The translations under genes were made by a program, and so were the position numbers. Shown in pieces: positions 54,799 to 64,000 of a stretch of 64,000 nt of DNA (the stretch's first letter is position 1; every line of letters starts with the position of its first letter). A model generated the notes under the pieces. It did no database searches. It had not been told where the DNA came from and saw only the letters and a program-made list of their open reading frames with translations. Source of the stretch: Lapidilactobacillus luobeiensis (lineage in GTDB: Bacteria; Bacillota; Bacilli; Lactobacillales; Lactobacillaceae); contig NZ_BROC01000001.1 of NCBI RefSeq assembly GCF_024345205.1, positions 124,001 to 188,000 on the forward strand. The letters are read 5' to 3'.

Positions 54799-57700
54799 GT
54801 GTCACTAAAAATAATTTATGGCTTGCAACAAGATGATGTGACCGGTGAAATGTATCAACAAATCGGGCATGCTTATCAACAATCACCTGAAAAACAGTTT
54901 ATTTGTCTAGTTCCCAACCATATCAAGTTCAGCAGTGAAGTCCAGATCTTGCAGGCGATCGGCGCCGCTGATCCGCAGACGACCAGTAAAGGGATCATTG
55001 CCAGCAGTCGCTTACAGATCCTTTCATTCTCGCGTTTGCTTTGGTACTTTCTACGTGATGATCCTTATTATCAGCAACCTCAATTGACGAAGGCCAGTCA
55101 GGCGATGCTGCTGAGTGAGTTACTAGATCGTGAGCGGGCCCATTTCCCGATTTTTTACGGCGAACGACGACGAATGGGATTTCTCGAACAGTTAGGCGAT
55201 CAGCTGACAGAATTGGCTCAAGGTGATTTTAGTCCCGCAACCTTGGATCAAGCTGCTGAAAAGTTGGCTACTCAAGGAGTCCCACGGTCGACGACTGCTA
55301 AACTCCAAGAGCTGAGTCGGATCTATCAACTGTATCAAACGGAGATCACTAGCAATTTCGTTACCAATGAGCAGTTGCTCCATTACTTGATCCAACAAGT
55401 CCAACAACGTGATTTCAGTCAATACGAATTTTTTATCAGCGGATTTTCCGAGTTCGATCAGCAACAATTGGCTTTGATCAGGACATTGTTACAGCAACAG
55501 GCAACGATCTACCTGACTTTATATCTACCGACATCCGGCGAACGTCTACCTTATTACTTTGCCAGCTCTTGGCGCATCTTGAAGCAATTGGGGTATGATG
55601 GGCTGACTGACTTCGCCGCTGCGGACCTATTTCCGGCGCCTAATAAAAGGATCAGCGCCGAGTTACAGCAGGTGGAGGATTTTTGGATCGCCAGTAATGC
55701 TGGCCAAACCAGCCAATCGCGGCAACGATTATCGCAACCAAACCTTCAAGTCTGGCAAGCAGATTCCTTGACCAGTGAAGTGCGCGGTGTGGTCAACTAT
55801 CTTCGACAACTTGTCGCCTTGCAAGGCTATCGCTATCGCGACTTTCTCGTGCTGGCGGAGGATCTGAATAGTTATTCGGCAACGATCGAGTCACTTTTCC
55901 GCCAAAATGACGTCCCTTTCTTCAGCGACCAACAGACGCCGATGGCCAACCATCCTTTTGTCGTGTTCATTCGCAGTCTTTTAGCCCTGAGCCAAGGCAA
56001 CTTTCAGCTGACTGATCTTTTTGTATTGTTGCGGACCGAGTTGTGGCGACCTGACGGACAATCTTTGGCCGACTTTCGGCAGCAATTAGATTGGTTAGAA
56101 AATTATGCGCTGGCGTTCGGACTGCGTTCCTATCACTGGCTCAACACTACCCCTTGGCAAGCGACCGGCCCATATGTAAAGCAGGCGCAGCAACCCGCGA
56201 CCAAGTTAACACCGGAACAAGCGGTGCAACAGGCAGCTATCGAGTCGTTACATCGCTTCTACGGTCAAGCCCTGCAGCAATGGCGCACAACCGTGGCACA
56301 GGTGACTGATAGCGCTGATTTTGCTAGCGAACTTTTTCATTTCCTGAAAAAAATCGGTGTGATCCAGCAACTACAACAATGGGAACAAGATGCGGTCGAG
56401 CATGCTGATCTGATTTTGGCGCAACGACCTAAACAGACCTATCAGGCTTTTATTGCGCTCTTAGATGATTATGTTCAAGTTTGGGGCACAACGCCATTTG
56501 ACTTGAATCTATTCACCGATTTATTGAACGCTGGTTTTAATAATACCGAATTTGCGCAGATCCCAGCGACTTTAGACGCGGTCCTTGTTTCTAAGCTGGG
56601 GATGGTCCAAACTCAAACACATCGGATCACGATCATTTTAGGCGCAACTCGCCAAAATCTGCCTGCTCTCAGTCAAGGTCAGCAATTGATCGATGATCAA
56701 GAACGTTCATTACTCAACCGGTTATACTCAGAACCCGGTGATCCGCAACTACGTCAAGCCAGCGTTGAAAGTTCCGCCGATCTGCCTTTACGTTATGGTA
56801 ATATCTTTTTCAGTAGTAGTCAGCGTTTGATCTTTACTTATCCGGCTTTCAATGACCAGCAAGGCGCGCAAGAACTTTCACCCTACGTGATTCGGCTCCA
56901 GGATCATTTCCAATTGGGCGACCCGGCTTATTTGACCGACCATCCCCAACTGGAGCCACAACGTAGCCAGCCGGCCTTAAGTTATGCGGCCTCACGGGCA
57001 GGTGTCATTGGGCCATTGTTACTATTGGCTCGGGAAGCTCAAACAAAGAAACAACCACTGCCGGCTGATTGGCAAGCGATCGCCGATCTTCTGTTGACCG
57101 GTGAGGCCAGTAGCTTTTACCGTCGTCTCTGGCAAAGTCTGACTTATCACAACGTGGCCACCGACCTTAGCCCTGAAAACGTCGCCTTGATCTATGGTGA
57201 TCATTTATTTAGTTCGGTCTCGCAATTAGAGAGTTACTATACCAATCCTTACGAATTCTTCTTAAAATATGGGTTACGGTTACGGCCGCGGCAACAGTTT
57301 GCGCTGAATAGCGCAGATACCGGTACTTATTTCCATGATTATTTAGATCATTTCCTTAAAGCGGTCGCAACGATCGGGCAGCCACTTGATCAGTTATCAA
57401 AGGCTGACTTGTTGACGATCACCAAACAGATCCAACAAACCTTAGCAAACGATCCAGCCTATCAATTATTGAATGGTCCGGGGCAGATGCATTATTTTGC
57501 CAAACGTTTGGCGCAAACAAGCGCGTTCATGGCAAATGTGATCCAAAAACAAGCAGCGCATTCCTTTCTTTATCCCGCAAAGACCGAGATCCAGTTTGGT
57601 CAGATCGAAGGAGATGGTCAATTGCCAGCGCTTGAGTTCACGCTCCCTGGCAAACAGAAACTATCAGTTCGCGGCAAGATCGATCGCCTAGACGTTGGTC

Positions 57701-58428
57701 AGTGGGGGTCGGATTGGTATTATCAGATCATCGACTACAAATCTGGGCTGAAAAAATTTGATTACACCCGAGTTTACTATGGCTTATCACTCCAATTATT
57801 GACCTACTTACAAAGTATCCAAAACAATCGTCAAGTCTTGGCATTACCTGCGGCAACCTCGCTCGGCGCATTTTATCTCCACCTTTCCGAACAAAAAATG
57901 GCCTACAAATCCGGGCTTGACGATCCCAATAAACTTTTATTGCAGATCCTTGATGACCATCGCTACAACGGCATCTTGTTGGAAAATACCGAAAGCCAAG
58001 CTAAAGATCAGACGCCAGAAGGCCATCAAAACAACCAAGATTTTCTGGCCGCGCTTGATCCTGCAAGTCAAAATAAAAAATCCAGCCTTTATCCCCGCGG
58101 CTATTCCAAGAAGAATGGTTATTCAGTAACGGCTGGCAATAGTTTTCCGCGACCACAACTACCTGAATTATTAGCCTACAATCGCTTTTTACTGCAACAG
58201 GCGGCTACGGAGATCTTTTCGGGCGCTTTGCGGATCGCGCCTTATCGAATCGGCGCTGATGAAACTGGTTTACAATACAGTGATTTTAAAGCCATCATGA
58301 TGTTTGATGCGATGCTACCAGAAAATCGCTATCGTCAATTATTAACGATCGATAAAACCGACTTCCTAGCAAAATTGGCTGAATTCACGCAAAAACAAGC
58401 AGAAGGGCAGGCGCATCTTCATGACTAA
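54799..58428 (+). CDS. rexB: ATP-dependent nuclease subunit B (RexB/AddB type)
   Basis: Partner of RexA in the AddAB-type helicase-nuclease that processes double-strand breaks for RecA. 1209 aa. The N-terminal part is helicase-like without a Walker A; the C-terminal nuclease domain has VRGKIDRLDVGQW and YYQIIDYKSG (the D...DYK motif of RecB-family nucleases). No cysteine cluster of the AddB Fe-S type stands out, as expected for RexB. GTG start with GGAGGTG. Overlaps rexA by eight bases. Confidence 0.95.
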   Translation: MSLKIIYGLQQDDVTGEMYQQIGHAYQQSPEKQFICLVPNHIKFSSEVQILQAIGAADPQTTSKGIIASSRLQILSFSRLLWYFLRDDPYYQQPQLTKASQAMLLSELLDRERAHFPIFYGERRRMGFLEQLGDQLTELAQGDFSPATLDQAAEKLATQGVPRSTTAKLQELSRIYQLYQTEITSNFVTNEQLLHYLIQQVQQRDFSQYEFFISGFSEFDQQQLALIRTLLQQQATIYLTLYLPTSGERLPYYFASSWRILKQLGYDGLTDFAAADLFPAPNKRISAELQQVEDFWIASNAGQTSQSRQRLSQPNLQVWQADSLTSEVRGVVNYLRQLVALQGYRYRDFLVLAEDLNSYSATIESLFRQNDVPFFSDQQTPMANHPFVVFIRSLLALSQGNFQLTDLFVLLRTELWRPDGQSLADFRQQLDWLENYALAFGLRSYHWLNTTPWQATGPYVKQAQQPATKLTPEQAVQQAAIESLHRFYGQALQQWRTTVAQVTDSADFASELFHFLKKIGVIQQLQQWEQDAVEHADLILAQRPKQTYQAFIALLDDYVQVWGTTPFDLNLFTDLLNAGFNNTEFAQIPATLDAVLVSKLGMVQTQTHRITIILGATRQNLPALSQGQQLIDDQERSLLNRLYSEPGDPQLRQASVESSADLPLRYGNIFFSSSQRLIFTYPAFNDQQGAQELSPYVIRLQDHFQLGDPAYLTDHPQLEPQRSQPALSYAASRAGVIGPLLLLAREAQTKKQPLPADWQAIADLLLTGEASSFYRRLWQSLTYHNVATDLSPENVALIYGDHLFSSVSQLESYYTNPYEFFLKYGLRLRPRQQFALNSADTGTYFHDYLDHFLKAVATIGQPLDQLSKADLLTITKQIQQTLANDPAYQLLNGPGQMHYFAKRLAQTSAFMANVIQKQAAHSFLYPAKTEIQFGQIEGDGQLPALEFTLPGKQKLSVRGKIDRLDVGQWGSDWYYQIIDYKSGLKKFDYTRVYYGLSLQLLTYLQSIQNNRQVLALPAATSLGAFYLHLSEQKMAYKSGLDDPNKLLLQILDDHRYNGILLENTESQAKDQTPEGHQNNQDFLAALDPASQNKKSSLYPRGYSKKNGYSVTAGNSFPRPQLPELLAYNRFLLQQAATEIFSGALRIAPYRIGADETGLQYSDFKAIMMFDAMLPENRYRQLLTIDKTDFLAKLAEFTQKQAEGQAHLHD

Positions 58429-61400
58429 TTTCACGCCCCAACAACAGGCGGCGATCGACCATCATGGGCACGATATCCTAGTTTCGGCATCGGCAGGCTC
58501 TGGTAAAACAACGGTCCTAGTGGAACGTTTGATCACCGAGATCTTGCAACAGGGGACTGATCTGGATCAACTTTTGGTCGTAACTTTTACGGACGCCGCC
58601 GCCGCGGAGATGCAGGCGCGGATCCGCAAAGCGCTAGAGAATGAACTTGGTCGGACCAGTGATCCGCAGCAGCAACAACGCTTACGCAAACAACTTAATT
58701 TGTTAGCGGCAGCGCAGATCAGTACATTACACGCTTTTTGCTTGCAAGTGATCCATAAATTTTATTATTTGCTGGATCTTGACCCTAGTTTTCGCTTACT
58801 GACCGATGATACAGAACGTCAACTTTTAATGGAGAAGGTTTGGGGTGATTTACGCGATCACCATTATGATGCAGATGATCCAGACTTTTTCGCATTGGCG
58901 GATCAATTCGGCAATGACCGTTCCGATGATGGCTTGACCCAAACCATTTTCCAACTTTATTATTTTGCGATCACCCGTCCGGAAACGAGCCAATGGTTGC
59001 AACGGCTACCAACCGATTATCAAATCGAGACGACCGTCGATAGTAGCCCATTTTTCCAAAAATGGCTGACGCCGTACTTACGGCAACGTTGTCAACAACT
59101 TCAGCAGCAGTTCATTGTCTTGATCCAAACGGCAACACCGATCATCAAGGCTGAAGTCGTCACGGAACCAGCACAGGCAAGCTTGACCGCTTTGACTACA
59201 TTATTGGCCCAGTCCCAGACGACTTATTTGCAATTTAAAGAATGCCTACAAGGTCTGCAATTGCCTGCTCGCTTTATGAAAACTTTGAAGAAAAATGGCG
59301 AAGTGATCACCACTGATGAAACCGAAACACGCCTAGCTGTCAGTCGCCAATTACAAGTGTTGCGTGATGACTTAAAAGATTTTCGCAGTGATTTTTTCGA
59401 ATTACCTGAGGCACAGATCATTGCCGGTCAAAAAGCGACCCAAACAGTCGTCGCGCACTTGGCTGAGATCACCAGTGAGTTTATTACGGCCTATCAAAAC
59501 GAGAAATTACGGCTTAAAGCACTGGATTTTAACGATTTGGAACAATTGACTTGGCAGTTACTGACTTATCAAGATCCTAATGACCAGACTCGGCCAGTTC
59601 GTGATTATTATCAACAGCGTTTCCATGAGGTCATGGTTGACGAATATCAAGATATCAATCCGTTACAAGAAGCGATTTTACAAACGGTTTCCCGGCGAGA
59701 TCCAGGTAATCTATTCATGGTCGGTGATGTTAAACAGTCGATCTATGGGTTTCGCCAAGCCGATCCGCGCAAATTTTTAGACAAATATACAGCCTTCAAA
59801 GCCACGGATGAACCTGGTGAACGAATTATTTTAGCGGAAAATTTTCGCTCTGCGGAAAATATCAATGCCAGCACGAATTTTATTTTTGAGCAGTTGATGC
59901 ACCATGATCTGGCCGAGTTGGACTATGATGAGGACGCTCAACTCAAAACGGGATCAACGGCTTATCCTGAGGACCTGCCCACTGATACCGAACTTCATCT
60001 TTTTGAAACTAAGACGGTGGAACAACCAGAAACCGCTCTTGAGGACAGTGATTCAGTAAGTGCTGAAGCCCTAGCTGCGTTTGATAAAAAGGCGGCGACG
60101 ATCCAGATCTTAGGGCGCCGGATCCGTCAAATGCATGATGCTGGTTATCCGATCTGTGACGGGCCAGATCAACCATTGCGTCCAATGGCTTATCGCGATG
60201 TTGCGATCTTGGTGCCGACTCGGGCGAACAACCTGGAGATCGTCAATCAACTGACGGAGCTAGGCGTGCCAGTTTATGTACAAGATGCCAACGATTATTT
60301 TCAAACAACGGAGATCCAAGTCATGTTGGCACTATTGACTTTGATCAATAATCCGGAACAGGATATCCCCTTGGTCGCAGTTTTGCGGTCACCGATCGCG
60401 GGGTTCAACGAAAATGAATTGGCTAGGATCCGTGGTCAGCAACGCACCGGTAATTTCTATCATGCGCTCCAGGCCATGGCCGCTGTTGCTGCCACCGCTG
60501 AAAATACCGTCCCAGAAACGCCAGCTAGGCTGAGCGAGCTGACTAAAAAATGCCAGCAATTTCTAGCGCAACTGACAAGTTTCCGCGATTACAGCACGCA
60601 GCATAGTATCGCGGAACTGATCTGGACGATCTATCAGAAGACCGGCTATTTGGATTATGTTGGCGGGATGCCCGGAGGCCTACAACGGTCAATGAATCTT
60701 CATGCCTTATATCAGCGTGCTTTTGCTTATGAACAGTCGAGTTTCAAAGGATTGTATCAATTCATCGCGTTTATTGAACAGATGCAGACTCATGATCAGG
60801 ATCTGGCTCAAGCGCAGGTCGGGGATGCCGATCAAGACGCAGTTCGGTTAATGACGATCCATGGTAGTAAAGGATTGGAGTTTCCGATCGTTTGTTTATA
60901 TGACCTAGATCATGGTTTCAATAATAGTGACTACACCAAAAACGCGATCGTCCTTGATGGTCGCTTAGGTCTGGGGACTAAGTATTTTGATCCTGAGACT
61001 CGGATCAAATATCCAACGTTGATCGATACTTTTATCCGCCGACAACGGCAGCAGGCCAGTATTTCTGAAGAAATGCGGAAGCTTTATGTTGCTTTGACCC
61101 GCGCTAAGCAGAAATTGATCTTGGTGGGGTCGATCAGTAATTGGTCCGAGACTTTGGCCAAATATGAAAATCCGGCCTTAGAACAGCAACAACTACTCCC
61201 CATAACCTTACGGGATCCAAGTAAATTACGCGATTTTTTGAGTATGATCTTGCCGGCGGTTTTGCGGGCCCCCCAACTGGCGATCACCGGTGGTAGCGAA
61301 CAAACTGATAGTCAGGCCAAAATCGCCGGAAATGGCGCTAAATATTTGATCCATCTTTACCAAGCGCCTGAGTTATTACGATCATTACCAGCGGCGTCGG

Positions 61401-62251
61401 ACACAACGCGGGCAACTACAGCGCCAGCACCACTAGATACTAAATTACGCTCGACCGTCCAAACTTTGTTGGATTTCGAATATCCTCACCAGTCAGCCAC
61501 GCAGACCACCGCCTATCAATCTGTTTCGGAGATCAAGCAGGCCTTTACAGATCCGGATCAATTTCGGCTTAGTTTTCTACCGCTTGCTGGGCAACAAACT
61601 GCTCCACGACCTTTACCAGCCGGGCAACTCGGGGCAGATAATGACCGCTTACCTGGTCGGTTTTTAGCGCAAGATTTCCCGGAGCCGGCCTTCTTGGCGA
61701 CTGATCAGGCCGTCACTGGTGCCCAAATCGGAACAGCGACCCATCTCTTGTTGCAGCGCGTTGAGCTGCGCCGCCCACTGACCTTGACCTACCTAGAGGA
61801 GTTACGCCGATCACTAGTGACTGCCGGACTGATTTTACCAGCAGTTGCAGCCAAGATCGAACTTCAGTCTGTCCAAACGTTTTTCAGCACTGAACTGGGG
61901 CAACAGTTACAAGATCCCCAAAATCAGGTTTTTCGCGAGGTGCCGTTTTCTTTATTATTGCCGGCGCAAGCGATTTTCGAGATGCCTGATGAACCGGATA
62001 TTCAAAATCTATTGGTTCATGGTATTATGGATGGGTACGTCATCACCCCAGAGCAAGTTTTATTGTTTGATTACAAAACAGATCATTTGCCTACGGGGGC
62101 GACCCAGACGGCTAAATTGACGACGCTTATCGCCAAATATCAAGGGCAGTTGAATCTTTACGCAGAGGCCTTGAGCAATATTTTGCAACGGCCGATCGCC
62201 CATAAGTATTTATATTTTCTCAGTAACAACCAACTGATCGATCTAGCCTGA
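58421..62251 (+). CDS. rexA: ATP-dependent helicase/nuclease subunit A (RexA/AddA)
   Basis: UvrD-type helicase plus nuclease. 1276 aa. Walker A SASAGSGKTT at residues 22-31, motif Ia TFTDAAAAEMQARI, motif II VDEYQDINPLQE, motif III VGDVKQSIYGFRQADP, motif V/VI TIHGSKGLEFPIV and LYVALTRAKQKL, and a C-terminal nuclease HGIMDGYVI...LLFDYKTD. ATG inside the rexB end. Confidence 0.97.
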   Translation: MTNFTPQQQAAIDHHGHDILVSASAGSGKTTVLVERLITEILQQGTDLDQLLVVTFTDAAAAEMQARIRKALENELGRTSDPQQQQRLRKQLNLLAAAQISTLHAFCLQVIHKFYYLLDLDPSFRLLTDDTERQLLMEKVWGDLRDHHYDADDPDFFALADQFGNDRSDDGLTQTIFQLYYFAITRPETSQWLQRLPTDYQIETTVDSSPFFQKWLTPYLRQRCQQLQQQFIVLIQTATPIIKAEVVTEPAQASLTALTTLLAQSQTTYLQFKECLQGLQLPARFMKTLKKNGEVITTDETETRLAVSRQLQVLRDDLKDFRSDFFELPEAQIIAGQKATQTVVAHLAEITSEFITAYQNEKLRLKALDFNDLEQLTWQLLTYQDPNDQTRPVRDYYQQRFHEVMVDEYQDINPLQEAILQTVSRRDPGNLFMVGDVKQSIYGFRQADPRKFLDKYTAFKATDEPGERIILAENFRSAENINASTNFIFEQLMHHDLAELDYDEDAQLKTGSTAYPEDLPTDTELHLFETKTVEQPETALEDSDSVSAEALAAFDKKAATIQILGRRIRQMHDAGYPICDGPDQPLRPMAYRDVAILVPTRANNLEIVNQLTELGVPVYVQDANDYFQTTEIQVMLALLTLINNPEQDIPLVAVLRSPIAGFNENELARIRGQQRTGNFYHALQAMAAVAATAENTVPETPARLSELTKKCQQFLAQLTSFRDYSTQHSIAELIWTIYQKTGYLDYVGGMPGGLQRSMNLHALYQRAFAYEQSSFKGLYQFIAFIEQMQTHDQDLAQAQVGDADQDAVRLMTIHGSKGLEFPIVCLYDLDHGFNNSDYTKNAIVLDGRLGLGTKYFDPETRIKYPTLIDTFIRRQRQQASISEEMRKLYVALTRAKQKLILVGSISNWSETLAKYENPALEQQQLLPITLRDPSKLRDFLSMILPAVLRAPQLAITGGSEQTDSQAKIAGNGAKYLIHLYQAPELLRSLPAASDTTRATTAPAPLDTKLRSTVQTLLDFEYPHQSATQTTAYQSVSEIKQAFTDPDQFRLSFLPLAGQQTAPRPLPAGQLGADNDRLPGRFLAQDFPEPAFLATDQAVTGAQIGTATHLLLQRVELRRPLTLTYLEELRRSLVTAGLILPAVAAKIELQSVQTFFSTELGQQLQDPQNQVFREVPFSLLLPAQAIFEMPDEPDIQNLLVHGIMDGYVITPEQVLLFDYKTDHLPTGATQTAKLTTLIAKYQGQLNLYAEALSNILQRPIAHKYLYFLSNNQLIDLA

Positions 62252-62293
62252 TCATCGCCGTTGCCTTTCTAAGGGTAACAGGCGCGGCGATTT

Positions 62294-62416
62294 GAAACGT
62301 GTTTCGCGCAACTGACTTCTGTGCTTAGCTACGCAATTATTTCGGAAGCGAAGTGCTGCTTCCAAAAGCAATCGCTAGGCTAATGCTCGAAGTCAACCCG
62401 TTGTGCTGCGCACTCT
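62294..62416 (-). mobile_element. family B element, first tandem copy
   Basis: 123 bp from GAAACGTGTTTCGCG to GCGCACTCT, preceded by GATTT (62289-62293). Stem pairs GACTTC/GAAGTC and GGAAGC/GCTTCC with a GCTTAGCTA...TAGGCTAATGC arm. Confidence 0.88.
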
Positions 62417-62421
62417 GATTT

Positions 62422-62544
62422 GAAACGTGCTCCGCACAACTGACTTCTGTGCTTAGCTACGCAATTGTTTCGGAAGCGAAGTGCTGCTTCCAAAAGCAAT
62501 CGCTAGGCTAATGCTCGAAGTCAACCCGTTGTGTTGCGCACTCT
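62422..62544 (-). mobile_element. family B element, second tandem copy
   Basis: 123 bp, nearly identical to the copy just upstream and separated from it by GATTT (62417-62421). Together they form a 128-bp tandem unit filling the rexA-dinG gap. Confidence 0.88.
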
Positions 62545-62571
62545 GAGTAAAAAATGAATGGAGGTGGTTTG

Positions 62572-64000
62572 TTGAGTGGACAAGATTTTGCGGTGGTCGA
62601 TTTAGAAACGACGGGCACACAACGGGGTGTTGGCAATCGAATCATTCAATTCGGTTGCGCGATCGTTCATGAACGACAGATCACAGAACATATTTCGCTG
62701 ACTTTGAACCCCCAACGTGAGGTCCCGGTGGAGATCTTACAATTGACGCAACTTGATCCCAAGGCGCTTTTGCGCGCGCCGACCTTCAAGGAGGTCGCCA
62801 CCACTTTACAACAACTTTTAAAAAATAAGATCTTTGTCGCTCACAACGTTAACTTCGATCTTCCTTTTCTGAATGAGGCCTTCCAAGAGATCGGGTTACC
62901 TCCCTTGCAGGTCACGGCGATCGATACGGTTGAATTGGCTCAGATCATGTTGCCTCAAGCGGCTAGTTATCGACTTCAAGACCTGAGTGGTTATTTGAAT
63001 ATTACCCACAAACACCCGCATCAGGCTGATAGTGACGCGATTGCCACAGCAAAGATCTTGTTATTACTATTGAAACGGATCGATCAGGTCCCAGGAGTAG
63101 TTTTAGGTCAACTGAGTCACCTAGGCGGCTATTTAAGTCGGGAAACGGGAACCGTATTTTCGCGAGCTTATCAACATCGCCGCGATCAGGCCTTGCCAGC
63201 ACATCTGATCCAAGTCGGTGATCTGGTTTTACGTCGACCAGCGGCAGTAACACCAGCACACGAATGGCTTGGGCATGATGATTATCCAGAAACTTTCATG
63301 GCCAAAATGCAGCAGTGGGGGCGGTTGTTGCGTCCGCGACAAAGCCAATTCAAAATGATGGATTTTATCCAGCAACACCGGCATAATCCTGCTGGTCGAC
63401 CATTAGTCATTGAAGCGCCTACGGGTATCGGTAAATCACTAGGCTATCTATTACCGCTCTCATATCAGCTCAGCTCAGCAGCGATGACCACGACCCGTTT
63501 GGTGATCACGACTTCGACCACAGTCCTTCAAAATCAACTTTATCGTCAGGCAATCCCACTATTGAATGATCTCCGCCAGCCACATTTTTCAGCCGCGATC
63601 TTGAAAAGTTCTAGTCATTATGTCGATCTGGACCGATTCACGACTTACTTACGGCAAGGCCAACAAAATCGCGGAACGGTCGTGAACGAGATGCGGCTCT
63701 TGATTTGGTTGACGCAAACTCGGACTGGTGATTTGGATGAGCTGCAAATGACGAATTATGATACGGCCTTTTTCCAAGGAATCAATCATTTGCCGCAATT
63801 AGTCGCAAGTAGCATTTACGCTAAAGTCGATTTCTGGCGGCGGATCTGTGATCAAGCGGCTACCGCAGACATTACGATCACGAACAACGCCTATTTGGCC
63901 CAACATCTATCAGAATTTGCGCCTGAGCAAACGATGCTGGTCATTGATGAGGCCCAACATTTCGCAGATGATCTGACGAATAGTTCGCATCATTATTTCT
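62572..64000 (+). CDS. dinG: DinG-type helicase with N-terminal exonuclease domain (partial)
   Basis: Runs off the right edge; 476 codons visible. N-terminal DnaQ-like 3'-5' exonuclease: VVDLETTGTQ (Exo I), HNVNFDLPFLNE (Exo II) and HQADSDAIATAKIL (Exo III), then an XPD/DinG-type helicase with Walker A APTGIGKS and Walker B VIDEAQH. TTG start with GGAGGTGG seven bases upstream, just after the second family B copy. This fused form is common in Firmicutes; the role is probably resolution of damaged or structured DNA. Confidence 0.94.
   Translation, partial: MSGQDFAVVDLETTGTQRGVGNRIIQFGCAIVHERQITEHISLTLNPQREVPVEILQLTQLDPKALLRAPTFKEVATTLQQLLKNKIFVAHNVNFDLPFLNEAFQEIGLPPLQVTAIDTVELAQIMLPQAASYRLQDLSGYLNITHKHPHQADSDAIATAKILLLLLKRIDQVPGVVLGQLSHLGGYLSRETGTVFSRAYQHRRDQALPAHLIQVGDLVLRRPAAVTPAHEWLGHDDYPETFMAKMQQWGRLLRPRQSQFKMMDFIQQHRHNPAGRPLVIEAPTGIGKSLGYLLPLSYQLSSAAMTTTRLVITTSTTVLQNQLYRQAIPLLNDLRQPHFSAAILKSSSHYVDLDRFTTYLRQGQQNRGTVVNEMRLLIWLTQTRTGDLDELQMTNYDTAFFQGINHLPQLVASSIYAKVDFWRRICDQAATADITITNNAYLAQHLSEFAPEQTMLVIDEAQHFADDLTNSSHHYF

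Noticed and set aside
62289-62549. Tandem repeat as a CRISPR-like or phase-variation array
   Set aside because: Only two units of 128 bp, each a complete family B palindrome; better explained as a duplicated element.
1-64000. CRISPR array
   Set aside because: The repeats present are far too long and are dispersed between genes; no short direct repeats with regular spacers and no cas genes were seen.

Overview
The window looks like a chromosomal segment of a Lactobacillaceae-type lactic acid bacterium (order Lactobacillales). The evidence is the mevalonate route with a type 2 IPP isomerase, a RexB-RexA (AddBA-type) nuclease pair, peptidase T and a C69 dipeptidase, a glycine T-box, and the Firmicute order rpsU-yqeY-phoH-ybeY-dgkA-cdd-era-recO-glyQS-dnaG-rpoD-trmK-nif3. 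Base composition looks roughly balanced, which is high for the family. I could not assign a species. No rRNA, tRNA, CRISPR array, prophage or transposase gene was seen.

Layout. 1-12.4 kb: end of aspS, msrA, a YitT-type membrane protein, nfo, the PPDK regulator (minus strand), rpsU, yqeY, then the tight run phoH-ybeY-dgkA-cdd-era-recO and a YjbR-type gene. 12.6-23 kb: an ABC exporter (minus), T-box-controlled glyQS, a GNAT gene (minus), dnaG and rpoD. 23.3-31.4 kb: a TetR + YhgE/Pip pair, an ABC-F gene behind an apparent leader-peptide attenuator, and trmK. 31.5-40 kb: nif3, pepT and the aro block aroE-DAHP synthase-aroB-aroC-aroA-aroK. 40-50 kb: pepD (minus), a tautomerase, a HAD phosphatase (minus), a SufT-like gene, small conserved genes, a degenerate threonine-synthase-like gene (minus), a putative methyltransferase, an FtsX-like membrane protein, an rRNA m5C methyltransferase and a frameshifted small membrane-protein gene. 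50-54.5 kb: the mevalonate operon on the minus strand (mvaK1-mvaD-mvaK2-fni). 54.8-64 kb: rexB, rexA and the start of a DinG-type exonuclease-helicase.

The most unusual content is between genes. First, five copies of a large composite element (about 720-810 bp when uninterrupted), plus one solitary core, occupy most long gaps in the first 31 kb and are absent after that. Each composite has two inverted copies of a three-stem core around a conserved linker of about 376 bp. The stem arms differ between copies but stay complementary, which is covariation evidence for a conserved structure. Second, a 121-123 bp MITE-like palindromic element (family B) occurs at least seven times. Several copies have short flanking direct repeats, and two sit inside composite A elements. 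Third, a 225-bp MITE with 12-bp perfect terminal repeats and an 8-bp target duplication also sits in an A element, and a paralogous copy preserves the empty site. Fourth, the ABC-F gene is preceded by a promoter, a strong RBS, two ATGA-overlapping small ORFs (46 and 14 codons) and an intrinsic terminator that starts at the second stop codon. That layout suggests ribosome-mediated attenuation.
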